From NCBI RefSeq assembly GCF_023015985.1, contig NZ_JALKAO010000003.1, forward strand, positions 248,001-312,000: DNA of 64,000 nt, written 5' to 3'. This document shows positions 47,701-55,535 of the stretch, one piece after another. The notes beneath the pieces are model-generated. The model was not told the DNA's origin, ran no database searches, and was given only the letters and a program-made list of their open reading frames with translations. How positions within the stretch are numbered: position 1 is the first letter of the stretch; each line of letters opens with the position of its first letter. The position numbers were made by a program, and so were the translations under genes. The stretch is from Marivita sp. S6314 (GTDB lineage: Bacteria > Pseudomonadota > Alphaproteobacteria > Rhodobacterales > Rhodobacteraceae).

Positions 47701-48205
47701 CGGCGGCTTCTTCCAGAATGCGGCGGCGGTTCTTGGGTTTTGCGTTGATCAATTCGCTGATCTGGCCCTGCCGCACCAGCGCGGGCGAATGCGCGCCGGT
47801 CGAGGCGTCGGCGAACAGCATCTGCACATCGCGTGCGCGGGTGTCCTTGCCGTTGGCCTTATAGGCGCTGCCCACGTCGCGGGTGATGCGACGGACAACC
47901 TCAAGCTGGTCCTGATCATTGAACCCGGCAGGGGCAAGGCGGTCTGAGTTGTCGATATGGATCGACACTTCGGCAAAATTGCGCGCGGGGCGGGTGGCGG
48001 CCCCGGCAAAGATCACGTCTTCCATCCCGCCGCCGCGCATCGCGGTCGGGCGGTTTTCGCCCATCACCCATCGCAGCGCTTCCAGCAGGTTGGATTTGCC
48101 ACAACCATTCGGCCCCACAACACCCGTCAGACCATCGGCGATGATCAGATCGGTGGGGTCTACGAAGCTTTTAAAGCCTGTCAGTCGTAGCTTGGAAAAG
48201 CGCAC
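44750..48205 (-). CDS. smc: Chromosome segregation protein SMC
   Basis: 1151-residue SMC ATPase that compacts and segregates chromosomes with ScpAB. The N-terminal head has GVVGPNGCGKSNLLEALRW (Walker A near residue 30), two long coiled coils very rich in Ala, Glu, Arg and Gln flank a hinge at about 500-650, and the C-terminal head carries the signature LSGGEQTLTAL and Walker B CVLDEVDAPLDD. Start codon is GTG. It is not split or truncated. Shadow frames inside it are artefacts of its Ala-rich GC-rich sequence. Confidence 0.97.
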   Translation of the reverse strand: MRFSKLRLTGFKSFVDPTDLIIADGLTGVVGPNGCGKSNLLEALRWVMGENRPTAMRGGGMEDVIFAGAATRPARNFAEVSIHIDNSDRLAPAGFNDQDQLEVVRRITRDVGSAYKANGKDTRARDVQMLFADASTGAHSPALVRQGQISELINAKPKNRRRILEEAAGISGLYQRRHEAELKLKNTEANLLRVDDVIEQLAAQLAQLARQARQAARYRAIGDELRHAEGLLLYRRWKDADVARAEADAQLRERTTDAARAETAAREATKAREQADAALPPLREEAAIAAAIVQRLTLQRDTLSEQERRAEDTIQTLTRRIEQMAKDMERESGLNRDAGETIQQLEWEARELEKAAEGHDDKLANAAEAARDAGAVLQSREADLSQKTEDVARLAARHQSAHRFLSDSQKTLDRNEADAARAREAVKAAKTTLRAAAEAAAQAQTEQVAARDLADRAEQVLAEAETARAETQAREADARAERSEAEGEMNALSAETTALARLLDRDTAEVGQILDRLQVEQGFEKALGAALADDLRAPEVEGDGPTGWTALPAYDDTQPLPAGVTALTRHVSVPDVLERRMAQIGLVDADDAPRLQPLLKPGQRLVSLDGDLWRWDGYRAWAEDAPSAAALRLEQLNRLEALKQETARASARVDGARDAHESLTKRLADLTQAEKAARQARRDADTSVTDAARKLSRAEADSDMAEGKLESLSLSVSRFEDEATTARAQLVEAQRAVADLEDLDTARAEVEDLKMTVEAARMTMMARRSEHDELRREGDARKARAQKVSKELSGWRHRLETAEKRSAELAERREAAQAELDAASNTPAELAAQRDELGKAISEAEARNAAANDTLSAAEGALRSADQQERDAERHASEAREARARSEARAEAAREAVNAAAERIAEEQDTSPTALLQKLDADPDNLPKAEAIDNDVNRLKRQRDALGAVNLRAEEDAREVQEEHDTLLNEKQDLEEAVKTLRSGIASLNREGRERLLTAFEQVNSNFSLLFTHLFGGGEANLVMVESDDPLEAGLEIMCQPPGKKLSTLSLLSGGEQTLTALALIFAVFLANPAPICVLDEVDAPLDDANVTRFCDLLDEMCRRTETRFLIITHHAVTMSRMDRLFGVTMAEQGVSQLVSVDLKKAERMVA

Positions 48206-48281
48206 TCTGCCTGCCTGCTTGATTCCTTGTTCGACGCCAAGTGTGTCGCGAGTGCCAGCGTTGAGTCAATGGAAGCGTGGC

Positions 48282-49085
48282 TTATGTGGTCTTGGAGGTC
48301 GAATTATCCACAAGATATTGGGTTTTCCAGGAATGAGAGAGGGATCGCATGGCATCCGCCAACAAAAGGACGTCCGCCCCCAACGCCACAAAATTGGCCC
48401 CTGCATCCAGGTCTTCCCGGATCAGGTCCGGGTCACCGTCAATGATGCCAGCGGCCTTTCCCGCCTTTCGAATGCGTGCCAAGCCGTCTCGGACGGTTAT
48501 GCGCACGTCCGGGTGGGTGATGTCAGGCAATAGGCCCATATCGGCGCACAGATCGGCAGGGCCGATGAACACCCCGTTCACCCCGTCCACAGCGCAAATC
48601 TCTTCCAGCGCGTCAATCGCGGCGACGCTTTCAGCCTGAACGATCAGACAGAGTTGATCTTCGGCCGTTTGAAGATAATCCGGAACGCCATTGAAGCCAG
48701 ACGCTCGACCCAGCATATGCCCGACACCCCGTATGCCGCGGGGCGGATACCGCATGGCCTCGACGATGGCCTGCGCTTCACGGGCCGAATTGACCATCGG
48801 ACACAGCAGGGTTTGCGCACCCATATCAAGGACTTGCTTGATCAGTGCCGGATCATTGTGCGGAATGCGGACGACGGGCGAAACATCGTGCCCGGACAGC
48901 GCCATCAGTTGTGTATTGAGCGTGTCCAGATCGTTCGGTGCGTGCTCGCCATCCAGCAACAGCCAGTCGAAACCCGAAGTTGCCGCGATTTCTGCTGTGT
49001 ATCCGTTTGCAAGCGCCAGCCAGAGGCCAAACTGCGGTGTATCCGAAGCAAGGGCCGTTTTAAATTGATTGATCGGTGCCGGCAT
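48282..49085 (-). CDS. HpcH/HpaI-family aldolase
   Basis: 267-residue class II aldolase fold. GLWLALANGYTAEIAATSGFD, the WLLLDGEHAPND catalytic loop (His near residue 48), VVRIPHND, QAESVAAIDALEEICAVDGVNGVFIGPADL with its metal acids, all match HpaI (4-hydroxy-2-oxoheptanedioate aldolase) and related 2-keto-3-deoxy acid aldolases. No aromatic-degradation genes adjoin it, so the physiological substrate is open; it could serve sugar-acid breakdown. Confidence 0.9.
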   Translation of the reverse strand: MPAPINQFKTALASDTPQFGLWLALANGYTAEIAATSGFDWLLLDGEHAPNDLDTLNTQLMALSGHDVSPVVRIPHNDPALIKQVLDMGAQTLLCPMVNSAREAQAIVEAMRYPPRGIRGVGHMLGRASGFNGVPDYLQTAEDQLCLIVQAESVAAIDALEEICAVDGVNGVFIGPADLCADMGLLPDITHPDVRITVRDGLARIRKAGKAAGIIDGDPDLIREDLDAGANFVALGADVLLLADAMRSLSHSWKTQYLVDNSTSKTT

Positions 49086-49136
49086 TGTGTTTCCTTATCG
49101 CGCGCGGTCAGACTGAAGCCAAGCCGCAGAGACAAG

Positions 49137-49334
49137 TCAATCGCTTTGCCGCCGGAGTTTGACCGCTGTCCAGATCGCTGTGCCGCCAAAAAACGCGCCA
49201 GCGATGCCCACGACTTCGACAAGCGCCGCCGCGTTTGCGATTCCGCGAACCGCAACGGCAACCGCAAGCAGCACCAGCCCAAACAGGCTGAAGATCAGGC
49301 GGAACCAAAGTTCTTTACGTGTCGGGCCGTGCAT
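49137..49334 (-). CDS. Small two-helix membrane protein
   Basis: 65 residues with two hydrophobic segments (about 11-29 and 36-55) and basic residues at both ends. No domain is recognised. ATG 49334 has AGGGAGGGA upstream. It lies between mipZ and the aldolase on the same strand and is probably expressed, but its function is unknown. Confidence 0.6.
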   Translation of the reverse strand: MHGPTRKELWFRLIFSLFGLVLLAVAVAVRGIANAAALVEVVGIAGAFFGGTAIWTAVKLRRQSD

Positions 49335-49389
49335 GGTCCCTCCCTTGCATGGCGCAAAGATAGGGCACGCGAGCCGTGCATCCAGCGGA

Positions 49390-50199
49390 TCAGAAGGTGA
49401 CGGTGACGTTCGGCAGGTTCAGCGCCTTGATCAGGTCACGCAGTTCCTGACGCGCCGCGATGTTGGAAATGTTCAGCTGCTTTACACCAACATCCTTGAG
49501 GTCCAGCAATGTCAGGCCACGTGGGAACAATTCACGGAAGATCACCCGTTCGTTGAAACCGGGTGCAACCCGAAACCCGATGCGTTTGGACAGACGTTCC
49601 AGCGCCTTTTCCATCTTGGCCTTGTTGACCATCTGTTGCGCACCCAGACGGTTGCGCAAGACCACCCAGTCGATTGGCGGAAGACCCGCCTGCGCGCGCA
49701 ACTGGCGGGCGTTCCAGACCATCTCGGAATAAACCGAAGGCCCTTCGATCTTTTCCCCGGCGGCATCGGTATGGGCAAGAAGGTCGAAATCCACAAAGCT
49801 GTCATTCAGTGGCGTGATCAATGTGTCGGCCAGGGAATGCGCCACCTGGCTAAGCCGGGTGTGTGATCCGGGGCAGTCGATCAGGATAAAATCGCTGCCG
49901 GGTTCAAGCTCTGCCACCGCTGCAGACAGGCGATGATCATAGATGTTCTCACCCGGTTGCAGACTGTCCGGCGAAATCTCGGGCAATTCCATGTAGCGCG
50001 GGGTTGGAAGCTCCAGCCCGTCGCTCTCCAGCATCTTGAGGCGATTGGTGACGTAGCGCCCCATCGTTTTCTGCCGCAGGTCCAGGTCCAGCGTCCCGAC
50101 ACGATGCCCCATCCGCGACAAGGCCGTGGCGACATGCATCGACACCGTCGATTTCCCGGCGCCGCCCTTTTCGTTCCCGACAACAATGATATGTGCCAT
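49390..50199 (-). CDS. mipZ: ParA-like division-site positioning ATPase MipZ
   Basis: 269 residues. The deviant Walker A is GNEKGGAGKST (residues 8-18) with the signature lysine, and Walker B is FILIDCPGSHTRLSQ. The insert and C-terminal half (VWNARQLRAQAGLPPIDWVVLRN, VIFRELFPRGLTLLDL) match MipZ rather than ParA. In alphaproteobacteria MipZ forms a gradient from ParB at the origins and inhibits FtsZ, placing the ring at midcell. It is near smc but in a separate small operon. Confidence 0.93.
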   Translation of the reverse strand: MAHIIVVGNEKGGAGKSTVSMHVATALSRMGHRVGTLDLDLRQKTMGRYVTNRLKMLESDGLELPTPRYMELPEISPDSLQPGENIYDHRLSAAVAELEPGSDFILIDCPGSHTRLSQVAHSLADTLITPLNDSFVDFDLLAHTDAAGEKIEGPSVYSEMVWNARQLRAQAGLPPIDWVVLRNRLGAQQMVNKAKMEKALERLSKRIGFRVAPGFNERVIFRELFPRGLTLLDLKDVGVKQLNISNIAARQELRDLIKALNLPNVTVTF

Positions 50200-50313
50200 G
50201 CGTCTGCTCTCACGTGCTTTGGATCAGCTATGCGCATAGACGCCGCCGGTTGCAACGTGAGATACGGTGTTTGCGGAAAATCCGTCGGGAAACGGTGCAG
50301 CGGCGACTCACAT

Positions 50314-51360
50314 TTAAAGCACCCCGGTGGCCCCCCAAAGCAGCCCGATCGCCATCGTCAGAGCGGTCAAAACGGCGGAGCAGCCCGCCAGTTTCCATGG
50401 CGAGAAGGGACGTTCACCAAAGGTGCGACCATCAATGCCCGAGACCACGACCTTTTTCGGCGTGCCACGATACGTGTAGTGCAAGATCCAGACAGGCAGC
50501 AGGATGCGTCGATAGTGAATCCCGGTGGTATCTGTTCGGTAGCGCTCGACACGTGGATTGGGCTTGTCGATCTCGCCTTCGATCAGGTTGCGGATCAGAA
50601 GATCTTTGTCGGCTTCATTTGCCTGAAGCCCTTCCTGCACGGTCATATGATGCCGTTCTGCCGCAAATCCAGCAAGGTAGCCGGATCTGTAAGGCCGCAA
50701 GTATTGCGCTTTGAAATCGTGCAATATGCCATCGCGGATCAAGGGCGTGACATGTTCTGACGCCGGAACCAGCATGTCATTAAAATCAATATTGATCCGC
50801 CCTGTCCGGCGACGACGACGGCGGGTCTTGCCCGATCCTTCTTCGTAGGTGGCCCAGTATTCGATGACCTCTTTGCTGTCGAACGTCCAGAAGGGTGCGT
50901 AGATGCTGGCGATCTGGCCTTCCGCAGCAAGACTTGTGAGGTCGGACGGAGCCGCAATGCGCCGGTTGATCCAGTCTGTGATACAGCGGGCGGCATAGTC
51001 GCGGTCAATCCTGAACGGGACCAGTGCCATGGTTTCATAGGCTTTTTCTTCGACTGCACGCACGACCGAACCATTGCAATATGGGCAATGCTCCGAAAGC
51101 GCTGCCCCGGTGAAAACCACCTCGCCACCGCAGGTTTCACATTGGTGGATTTGGTCTCCTTGCAGGAAGGGTGGTTCGGCCGCGGGTGCGTCTGGATCAA
51201 ACGGGAATTCATCTGCTGCCTTGTGATCGTCGTCGGTCGCCAACGGCCAAAGGGAGCCGCAGCTTTGGCACAAAAGTTCTTGTTGTGCTGGGTCAAAGGC
51301 GCACTGGCCGCCGCAGCTTTGGCACTGGAGTTCGGATTGCTGGACCGTTGCCTGTCCCAT
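50314..51360 (-). CDS. Double zinc-ribbon protein with C-terminal membrane anchor
   Basis: 348 residues. Two zinc ribbons open the protein: LQCQSCGG...LLCQSCG (about residues 10-37) and HQCETCGG...EHCPYCNG (about 65-95), giving four C-x2-C pairs. A long middle region has WTFDSKEVIEYWATYEEG and VLPVWILHYTYRGTPKKVVVSGIDG. The chain ends with one membrane helix (about 325-345). It is sometimes annotated as primosomal N'-like, but no helicase motifs are present. Start ATG 51360 shares a base with the stop of the small membrane gene upstream (TGATG). Confidence 0.85.
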   Translation of the reverse strand: MGQATVQQSELQCQSCGGQCAFDPAQQELLCQSCGSLWPLATDDDHKAADEFPFDPDAPAAEPPFLQGDQIHQCETCGGEVVFTGAALSEHCPYCNGSVVRAVEEKAYETMALVPFRIDRDYAARCITDWINRRIAAPSDLTSLAAEGQIASIYAPFWTFDSKEVIEYWATYEEGSGKTRRRRRRTGRINIDFNDMLVPASEHVTPLIRDGILHDFKAQYLRPYRSGYLAGFAAERHHMTVQEGLQANEADKDLLIRNLIEGEIDKPNPRVERYRTDTTGIHYRRILLPVWILHYTYRGTPKKVVVSGIDGRTFGERPFSPWKLAGCSAVLTALTMAIGLLWGATGVL

Positions 51361-51665
51361 CAGTCTGATCCGAGGGCTGCCATGATTTCCAACATGATCT
51401 GAAGTCGCATCCAAGAGCGGTCAATCGCCTGTTCAAGATCACCACTCGCAGCCCAATCGCCGATGATTGTCGCCAGAAACCATGTGATCAGCAGCCAGAA
51501 CACCACCAAGGTCCAACCAGAGATGGTCTTTATCCATCCCGCAGACCCCTGTTTTAGTTCATGATTTGCTTCGTAGACGTTGATGATCTTGACGACTTGG
51601 GCCATCCCGATAGCTGTCGAAGCGCCAAATAGGAATAGTCCAGCGATGATGGGGGCAATGTCCAA
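51360..51665 (-). CDS. Small membrane protein coupled to the zinc-ribbon gene
   Basis: 101 residues with two long hydrophobic helices (about 5-28 and 48-72) separated by a basic loop, and an amphipathic C-terminal helix. No family is recognised. The stop TGA overlaps the start of the zinc-ribbon gene by one base, so the pair is co-translated and likely forms one membrane complex. Confidence 0.8.
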   Translation of the reverse strand: MDIAPIIAGLFLFGASTAIGMAQVVKIINVYEANHELKQGSAGWIKTISGWTLVVFWLLITWFLATIIGDWAASGDLEQAIDRSWMRLQIMLEIMAALGSD

Positions 51666-51740
51666 GGCGAGGACCTTTCAAAGGCAGCGGCATTCCTGGG
51701 TAAAAAGAACGTCTCCGTCGCGAAAGGAAAGTGTTTTGGC

Positions 51741-51775
51741 AAAAGAAAAAGCCGCACTGATCCAGAGCGGCTTTT
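51741..51775 (-). terminator. Intrinsic terminator of rplS-rpmE
   Basis: On the minus strand AAAAGCCGC (51775-51767) pairs with GCGGCTTTT (51755-51747) around an 11-nt loop and runs into a T-rich tail to 51741. It lies 24 bp after the rpmE stop and has the textbook shape of a rho-independent terminator. Confidence 0.85.
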
Positions 51776-51798
51776 CCGAAACTCGAAAGACGGCGGGT

Positions 51799-52020
51799 TT
51801 AGAAGCCCAGACCTTCGTACTTTTTCTTGAACTTGGACACGCGGCCGCCGGTGTCGAGCAGGCGCGAGTTGCCGCCTGTCCATGCCGGGTGCACGGTTGG
51901 GTCGATGTCGAGCGACAGCGTGTCGCCTTCTTTGCCCCATGTGGTGCGCATTTCAAGCATTGTGCCGTCTGTCATCTTGACGTTGACGACGTGGTATTCG
52001 GGGTGAATGTCTTTTTTCAT
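51799..52020 (-). CDS. rpmE: 50S ribosomal protein L31
   Basis: 73 residues, beginning [19 protein letters not shown]. The cysteines of the zinc form are missing, so this is the cysteine-free (C-) type common in alphaproteobacteria. [21 protein letters not shown] at the C-terminal half is typical. It follows rplS after 11 bp and precedes a strong terminator. Confidence 0.96.
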   Translation of the reverse strand: MKKDIHPEYHVVNVKMTDGTMLEMRTTWGKEGDTLSLDIDPTVHPAWTGGNSRLLDTGGRVSKFKKKYEGLGF

Positions 52021-52031
52021 CTCTCGGGTCC

Positions 52032-52415
52032 TTACGCGTCTGCGCCCTTGAGCGGCTTGTATGTTGTATCTTCCGCGATACGGGCAGATTTGCCGCGACG
52101 CGAGCGGAGGTAGTACAGCTTGGCGCGGCGAACGCGGCCACGGCGGACAACCTCGATGCTGTCGATGTTGGTCGAGTAAAGCGGGAACACACGTTCCACA
52201 CCTTCCCCAAACGAAATCTTGCGAACAGTGAACGAACCGGCAATGCCAGAACCCTGACGACGGCTGATGCAGACGCCTTCGTAGTTCTGCACACGGGTGC
52301 GGGTGCCTTCGGTCACTTTATAGCCGACACGGATGGTGTCACCGGCTTTGAAATCGGGAATATCTTTCCCGAGGGCGGCGATCTGTTCCGCCTCCAACTG
52401 AGCGATAATGTCCAT
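52032..52415 (-). CDS. rplS: 50S ribosomal protein L19
   Basis: 127 residues. [44 protein letters not shown] and the [22 protein letters not shown] segment are diagnostic of L19 at the 30S-50S interface. An AGGAGAG site precedes ATG 52415. The usual upstream partner trmD is about 8 kb away in this genome, with an accessory block in between. Confidence 0.97.
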   Translation of the reverse strand: MDIIAQLEAEQIAALGKDIPDFKAGDTIRVGYKVTEGTRTRVQNYEGVCISRRQGSGIAGSFTVRKISFGEGVERVFPLYSTNIDSIEVVRRGRVRRAKLYYLRSRRGKSARIAEDTTYKPLKGADA

Positions 52416-52435
52416 CGCTTCTCTCCTAAAACTGC

Positions 52436-52452
52436 TTGCGGTTGGTCCGCAA
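52436..52452 (-). promoter_or_regulatory. Hairpin in the rplS leader
   Basis: On the minus strand TTGCGG-ACCAA-CCGCAA forms a 6-bp perfect stem with a 5-nt loop, 21 bp before the rplS start and just upstream of its AGGAGAG site. The position would suit translational feedback by L19 or mRNA protection, but this is only a structural guess. Confidence 0.35.
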
Positions 52453-52466
52453 AGATGTGCGCGTCC

Positions 52467-52589
52467 TCAGAGCTCTTGGTCTTCGTCCGGGTCCGCGTCC
52501 GAGTTGAACCGGTGCGCCCGCCAGAGATCAGGTCGACTTTGTCTTTTGCCGTCCGGGATGGATGCAGCTTGGCCTTGTGCGAAGAACAC
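52467..52589 (-). other. Forty-codon open fragment upstream of rplS, possible gene remnant
   Basis: A 40-residue frame from GTG 52589 to TGA 52467 on the rplS/trmD strand, with an acidic end (DADPDEDQEL). It contains SRPDLW, also found near the C terminus of TrmD in this window (RRPDLW). It sits where trmD normally precedes rplS, so it could be the scar of an old trmD 3' end, but five matching residues are weak evidence and chance is quite possible. Confidence 0.2.
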
Positions 52590-52993
52590 ACGGAATCACC
52601 GCACCGGGCTGACACCCGGAACATGCGCCGTAAACCAGAACCCGCAGCACAATTCAAGCAGTTCAGTGCACAGTGGTGGCAGATTGTCGGATGACGCTGG
52701 TCATGGCGTCACCACGCGACCTTGTGTGAGCCGTGATGCGACAAAACCTCGGCGGGGAGCGTAAAGCTCCAGACTCGCCTGCCGCAGCCGATGGCCGCTA
52801 TCCTGCTGTCGTTGACACGGCTCTCTTGGGTGCTGTAGGTGCCGTCACATGATGAATTCGTGCTTCCAATCGCGGGACTATTATCCTCGGCTTCCATAGC
52901 TGCGGGTCATTCATCGTTGGTTTTCCGCTGCCCCTGACAGCGGTCAACATTCAATCGACCTTGTGCCGGGTGGCATCTTCAAAGGTCGAAAAA

Positions 52994-53785
52994 ATGAACA
53001 ACAACGACAAAAGCCAACCTACCACACTGGGCATCGTCGGGTTTGGTGCGTTCGGGCAACTGGCCGCCCGTCATCTTGGTGCGCATTTCGAAATATCAGC
53101 GTATGATCCATCACCCGGCCTTGCCGAGGTCGCACATCAGCTTGGGGTCACTCTTACTTCGTTGCGCTCGGTATCGCAGGCAGATGTGATCCTAATTGCG
53201 GCACCTGTGTCTGCCTTTGAGCAGGTCGTCAGTGACATCGCGGTCACATGTAAACCGGGCGCGCTCATCGTCGATGTCGGTTCAGTCAAAGTTATACCGG
53301 CGGAAATCATGCGACGGTTGCTTCCGAACCATGTAGATATCGTGGCAACTCATCCATTGTTTGGCCCGCAAAGCGCCGGACAGGGAATTGAGGGTCTGAA
53401 AGTTGCGGTCTGCCCCGTTCAGGGGCAACGGCATACGCAGGTGGCTGCGTTCCTGCGCAAGTGTCTTGGTCTGACCGTCATTCTCACGACACCAGAGGAT
53501 CACGACAATGAAGTTGCGGTTGTCCAAGGGCTCACGCACTTGATCGCCAAAGTGCTGCTGAAAATGGGACCGTTGCCGACGCGCATGACAACGAAGAGCT
53601 TTGACTTGTTGTCCGAGGCGATTTCCATGGTGCAGTTCGATGCGCCAGAGGTCTTTGAAGCGATTGAGAAGGCCAATCCCTACGCCGAGACCGTGCGACG
53701 ACAGTTTTTCGATCTGGCTGCTAGTTTAAGCACAGAGCTCGAAGCAGCCGCAACGACAAAACCTCACAGCGGAAACGGAAACTGA
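52994..53785 (+). CDS. Arogenate/prephenate dehydrogenase family protein (TyrA-like)
   Basis: 263 residues. An NAD(P)-binding Rossmann N terminus has IVGFGAFGQLAARHLG (about 12-27) and VILIAAPV; the catalytic-type histidine lies in ATHPLFGPQSAG and a second conserved one in VQGLTHLIAK. The layout resembles the compact arogenate-dehydrogenase branch better than fused TyrA forms. It would oxidise arogenate or prephenate for tyrosine. ATG 52994 was chosen over one 11 codons upstream. No other aromatic-pathway gene is nearby, so it may be a second copy. Confidence 0.85.
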   Translation: MNNNDKSQPTTLGIVGFGAFGQLAARHLGAHFEISAYDPSPGLAEVAHQLGVTLTSLRSVSQADVILIAAPVSAFEQVVSDIAVTCKPGALIVDVGSVKVIPAEIMRRLLPNHVDIVATHPLFGPQSAGQGIEGLKVAVCPVQGQRHTQVAAFLRKCLGLTVILTTPEDHDNEVAVVQGLTHLIAKVLLKMGPLPTRMTTKSFDLLSEAISMVQFDAPEVFEAIEKANPYAETVRRQFFDLAASLSTELEAAATTKPHSGNGN

Positions 53786-53816
53786 TGGAGCCGAATCCAA
53801 GCGCAGCTTGGCCTGA

Positions 53817-53847
53817 ACCCCAACCGAATGACCAGATCGGTTGGGGT
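53817..53847. terminator. Bidirectional terminator hairpin
   Basis: Perfect 11-bp inverted repeat, ACCCCAACCGA (53817-53827) and TCGGTTGGGGT (53837-53847), with a 9-nt loop. It lies in the 77 bp between the convergent TyrA-like and TPR genes, 32 bp and 16 bp from their stops. No long T-run on either side, but the stem is strong and position fits a shared terminator. Confidence 0.65.
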
Positions 53848-53862
53848 CAACTTTGGGACGCT

Positions 53863-55368
53863 TCAGTTGGCGGTCGCCCGCTGCAGACCCTGCAAACTGC
53901 GACGGCGATTTGGCGACGTTCCAAGCGCCGCGAGATAGGCGTCTTCTGCGGCAGCCTTGTCGCCAACTTCCAGCAGCAAATCGCCATACAACTCCCGGGC
54001 TGGCAGGACATGCCCGGGCGTGACGGGGGCCTTGCCTACCTTGTCTTCGATATCGGCGGCGTCACGCATCAACGCAATGGCTGTCTCGGCATCGCCATTG
54101 GCCAACGCGAGCCAAGCTTCGATCGCGCCGGTCTGCGCGCTCAGCAGCATCAGCCAATAATTGGCCTTGCGCTCCTCCATCACCTGCCGAAGTTCAGACA
54201 GTTCCGACAATGCGGCCTGTGCTGTTGCGGTATCGCCAGACCGGGCGGCCCCGAGCCCAATGGCGAACCACCGGATGGCAACCGCTTGAGGATACCGCTC
54301 CCAGCTAACGGCCGGATGCATCTGCGTCGGCAGCGCCGCCGCAGCTTGCCAGTCATCCTGTTCGAGCGGCAGCCGTGACGGCGCCGCAGCTGCAGCATAG
54401 GCGGTGCCAAAGACATTTTCGTGATTGGCGTGCCCTTCCAGCGCGGCCAGGAGATCTTCGGCCTCGTCCACGTTACCTTTCTGCAGTTCGGCGTAGATCG
54501 CGTAGTCCAGCGCATGGATGTAGTGCCCGCTCAGGACGTCCGGCCCCGATTGTGCAATCACCGCAGCAGCGCTTTGACGGTTCAGTTCAGATGACTCCGC
54601 CGCGAGGCCCAGCCGTGTGAAGATATGTGTCGGCATGTGCAGCGCATGTGGGTTCTGGGGCGCGATATCGAGATAGGATCGCGCCGGTTCCAGGCCACGT
54701 TCGGCCAGCGCTGGATGGTCATAGGCATGGATCGCATAGTGATAGCCTGCCGGATGAAGCGGCGATCTCGCGCGCAGCCGATCCATGCGGGCACCTGCAT
54801 CTGACAGCTCCGGCACAGCTTCGGGGCCACGCGGTGCCAGGGTCAACTGTGCCAGCGCTCCAAATGCGACGGCCTCGTCATGATCGGGAAAGCTCTCTTC
54901 AACCGCGCGTTGGGCCGTGGCCCAGGCAGTCAGCCGCGCGCGATAGGGAACATCATCACCTGCATAAAAGGCCATCACAGCCTGGGTGAACTCTGCTTCC
55001 AGCGCTGAGCCTGTGTTCATGTCACCGAGCGCAATCGCTGCCGCATGACCGGCTTCGGTTTCCTCTGGCGTCGGACCGCCCGGCCATAGTGGGTGGAACT
55101 TTGACATTGCGATCCCCCATTGCGCCATGGCGCATTGAGGGTCCGCGTGCGCCGCCTCTTCAAATGCAGCAGCGGCTTCGCGATACATCATGTGGTGCAG
55201 CAGCAAGAGGCCGGTCTCAAAGGAAGGCCGCGCGTCATCTTTGCAACTGATGTCCAGGGAGACATCACCAAGTCGGGACGTGTCGGCGGTTGCCGGAACC
55301 GGGAATGCAAGTGCCGACGCCGCGACGCACCCGGCTGCAAATTGTCGGACTGAACCAAGAGTTTTCAT
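53863..55368 (-). CDS. Exported tetratricopeptide-repeat protein
   Basis: 501 residues. Signal peptide 1-28 (ends ATA before DTSRLGD) followed by helical repeats across the chain, with typical pieces AAAFEEAAHADPQCAMAQWG, GYHYAIHAYDHPALAERGL, and ALHMPTHIFTRLGLAAESS. Only one cysteine pair is seen early in the mature part. ATG 55368 has GGAGG upstream; a TTG one codon earlier is in frame. Downstream of the CadC-like TPR regulator on the same strand (167 bp gap). Periplasmic location is inferred; partner unknown. Confidence 0.82.
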   Translation of the reverse strand: MKTLGSVRQFAAGCVAASALAFPVPATADTSRLGDVSLDISCKDDARPSFETGLLLLHHMMYREAAAAFEEAAHADPQCAMAQWGIAMSKFHPLWPGGPTPEETEAGHAAAIALGDMNTGSALEAEFTQAVMAFYAGDDVPYRARLTAWATAQRAVEESFPDHDEAVAFGALAQLTLAPRGPEAVPELSDAGARMDRLRARSPLHPAGYHYAIHAYDHPALAERGLEPARSYLDIAPQNPHALHMPTHIFTRLGLAAESSELNRQSAAAVIAQSGPDVLSGHYIHALDYAIYAELQKGNVDEAEDLLAALEGHANHENVFGTAYAAAAAPSRLPLEQDDWQAAAALPTQMHPAVSWERYPQAVAIRWFAIGLGAARSGDTATAQAALSELSELRQVMEERKANYWLMLLSAQTGAIEAWLALANGDAETAIALMRDAADIEDKVGKAPVTPGHVLPARELYGDLLLEVGDKAAAEDAYLAALGTSPNRRRSLQGLQRATAN

Positions 55369-55535
55369 CAAAAATCCTCCTCAATGAATTCATGCGGACC
55401 GGACGATCCGCACGCACAACAGTGCGGCTTCAGTGGAGGGGACAGCTTGGCACTTCACCAACTGAAGGATTATGAAATCTTGCGAAACGCAGTCCCTTAC
55501 GAGGGTTGCATACCAATCTGTTCCGGGGCTGGGGT

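Larger units (their letters stand above)
52416..52993. other. Gap upstream of rplS: no convincing gene
   Basis: 578 bp between rplS and the TyrA-like gene. It must hold the rplS promoter and leader (minus strand) and the promoter of the TyrA-like gene (plus strand). No open frame looks like a real protein apart from a 40-codon fragment at 52467-52589 and the rplS-leader hairpin, both listed separately. Short frames read over it show no family resemblance. Confidence 0.6.

Noticed and set aside
52313-52657. 114-codon minus-strand frame over the rplS start
   Set aside because: It runs into rplS in another frame and has an Arg-Thr run typical of out-of-frame reading.
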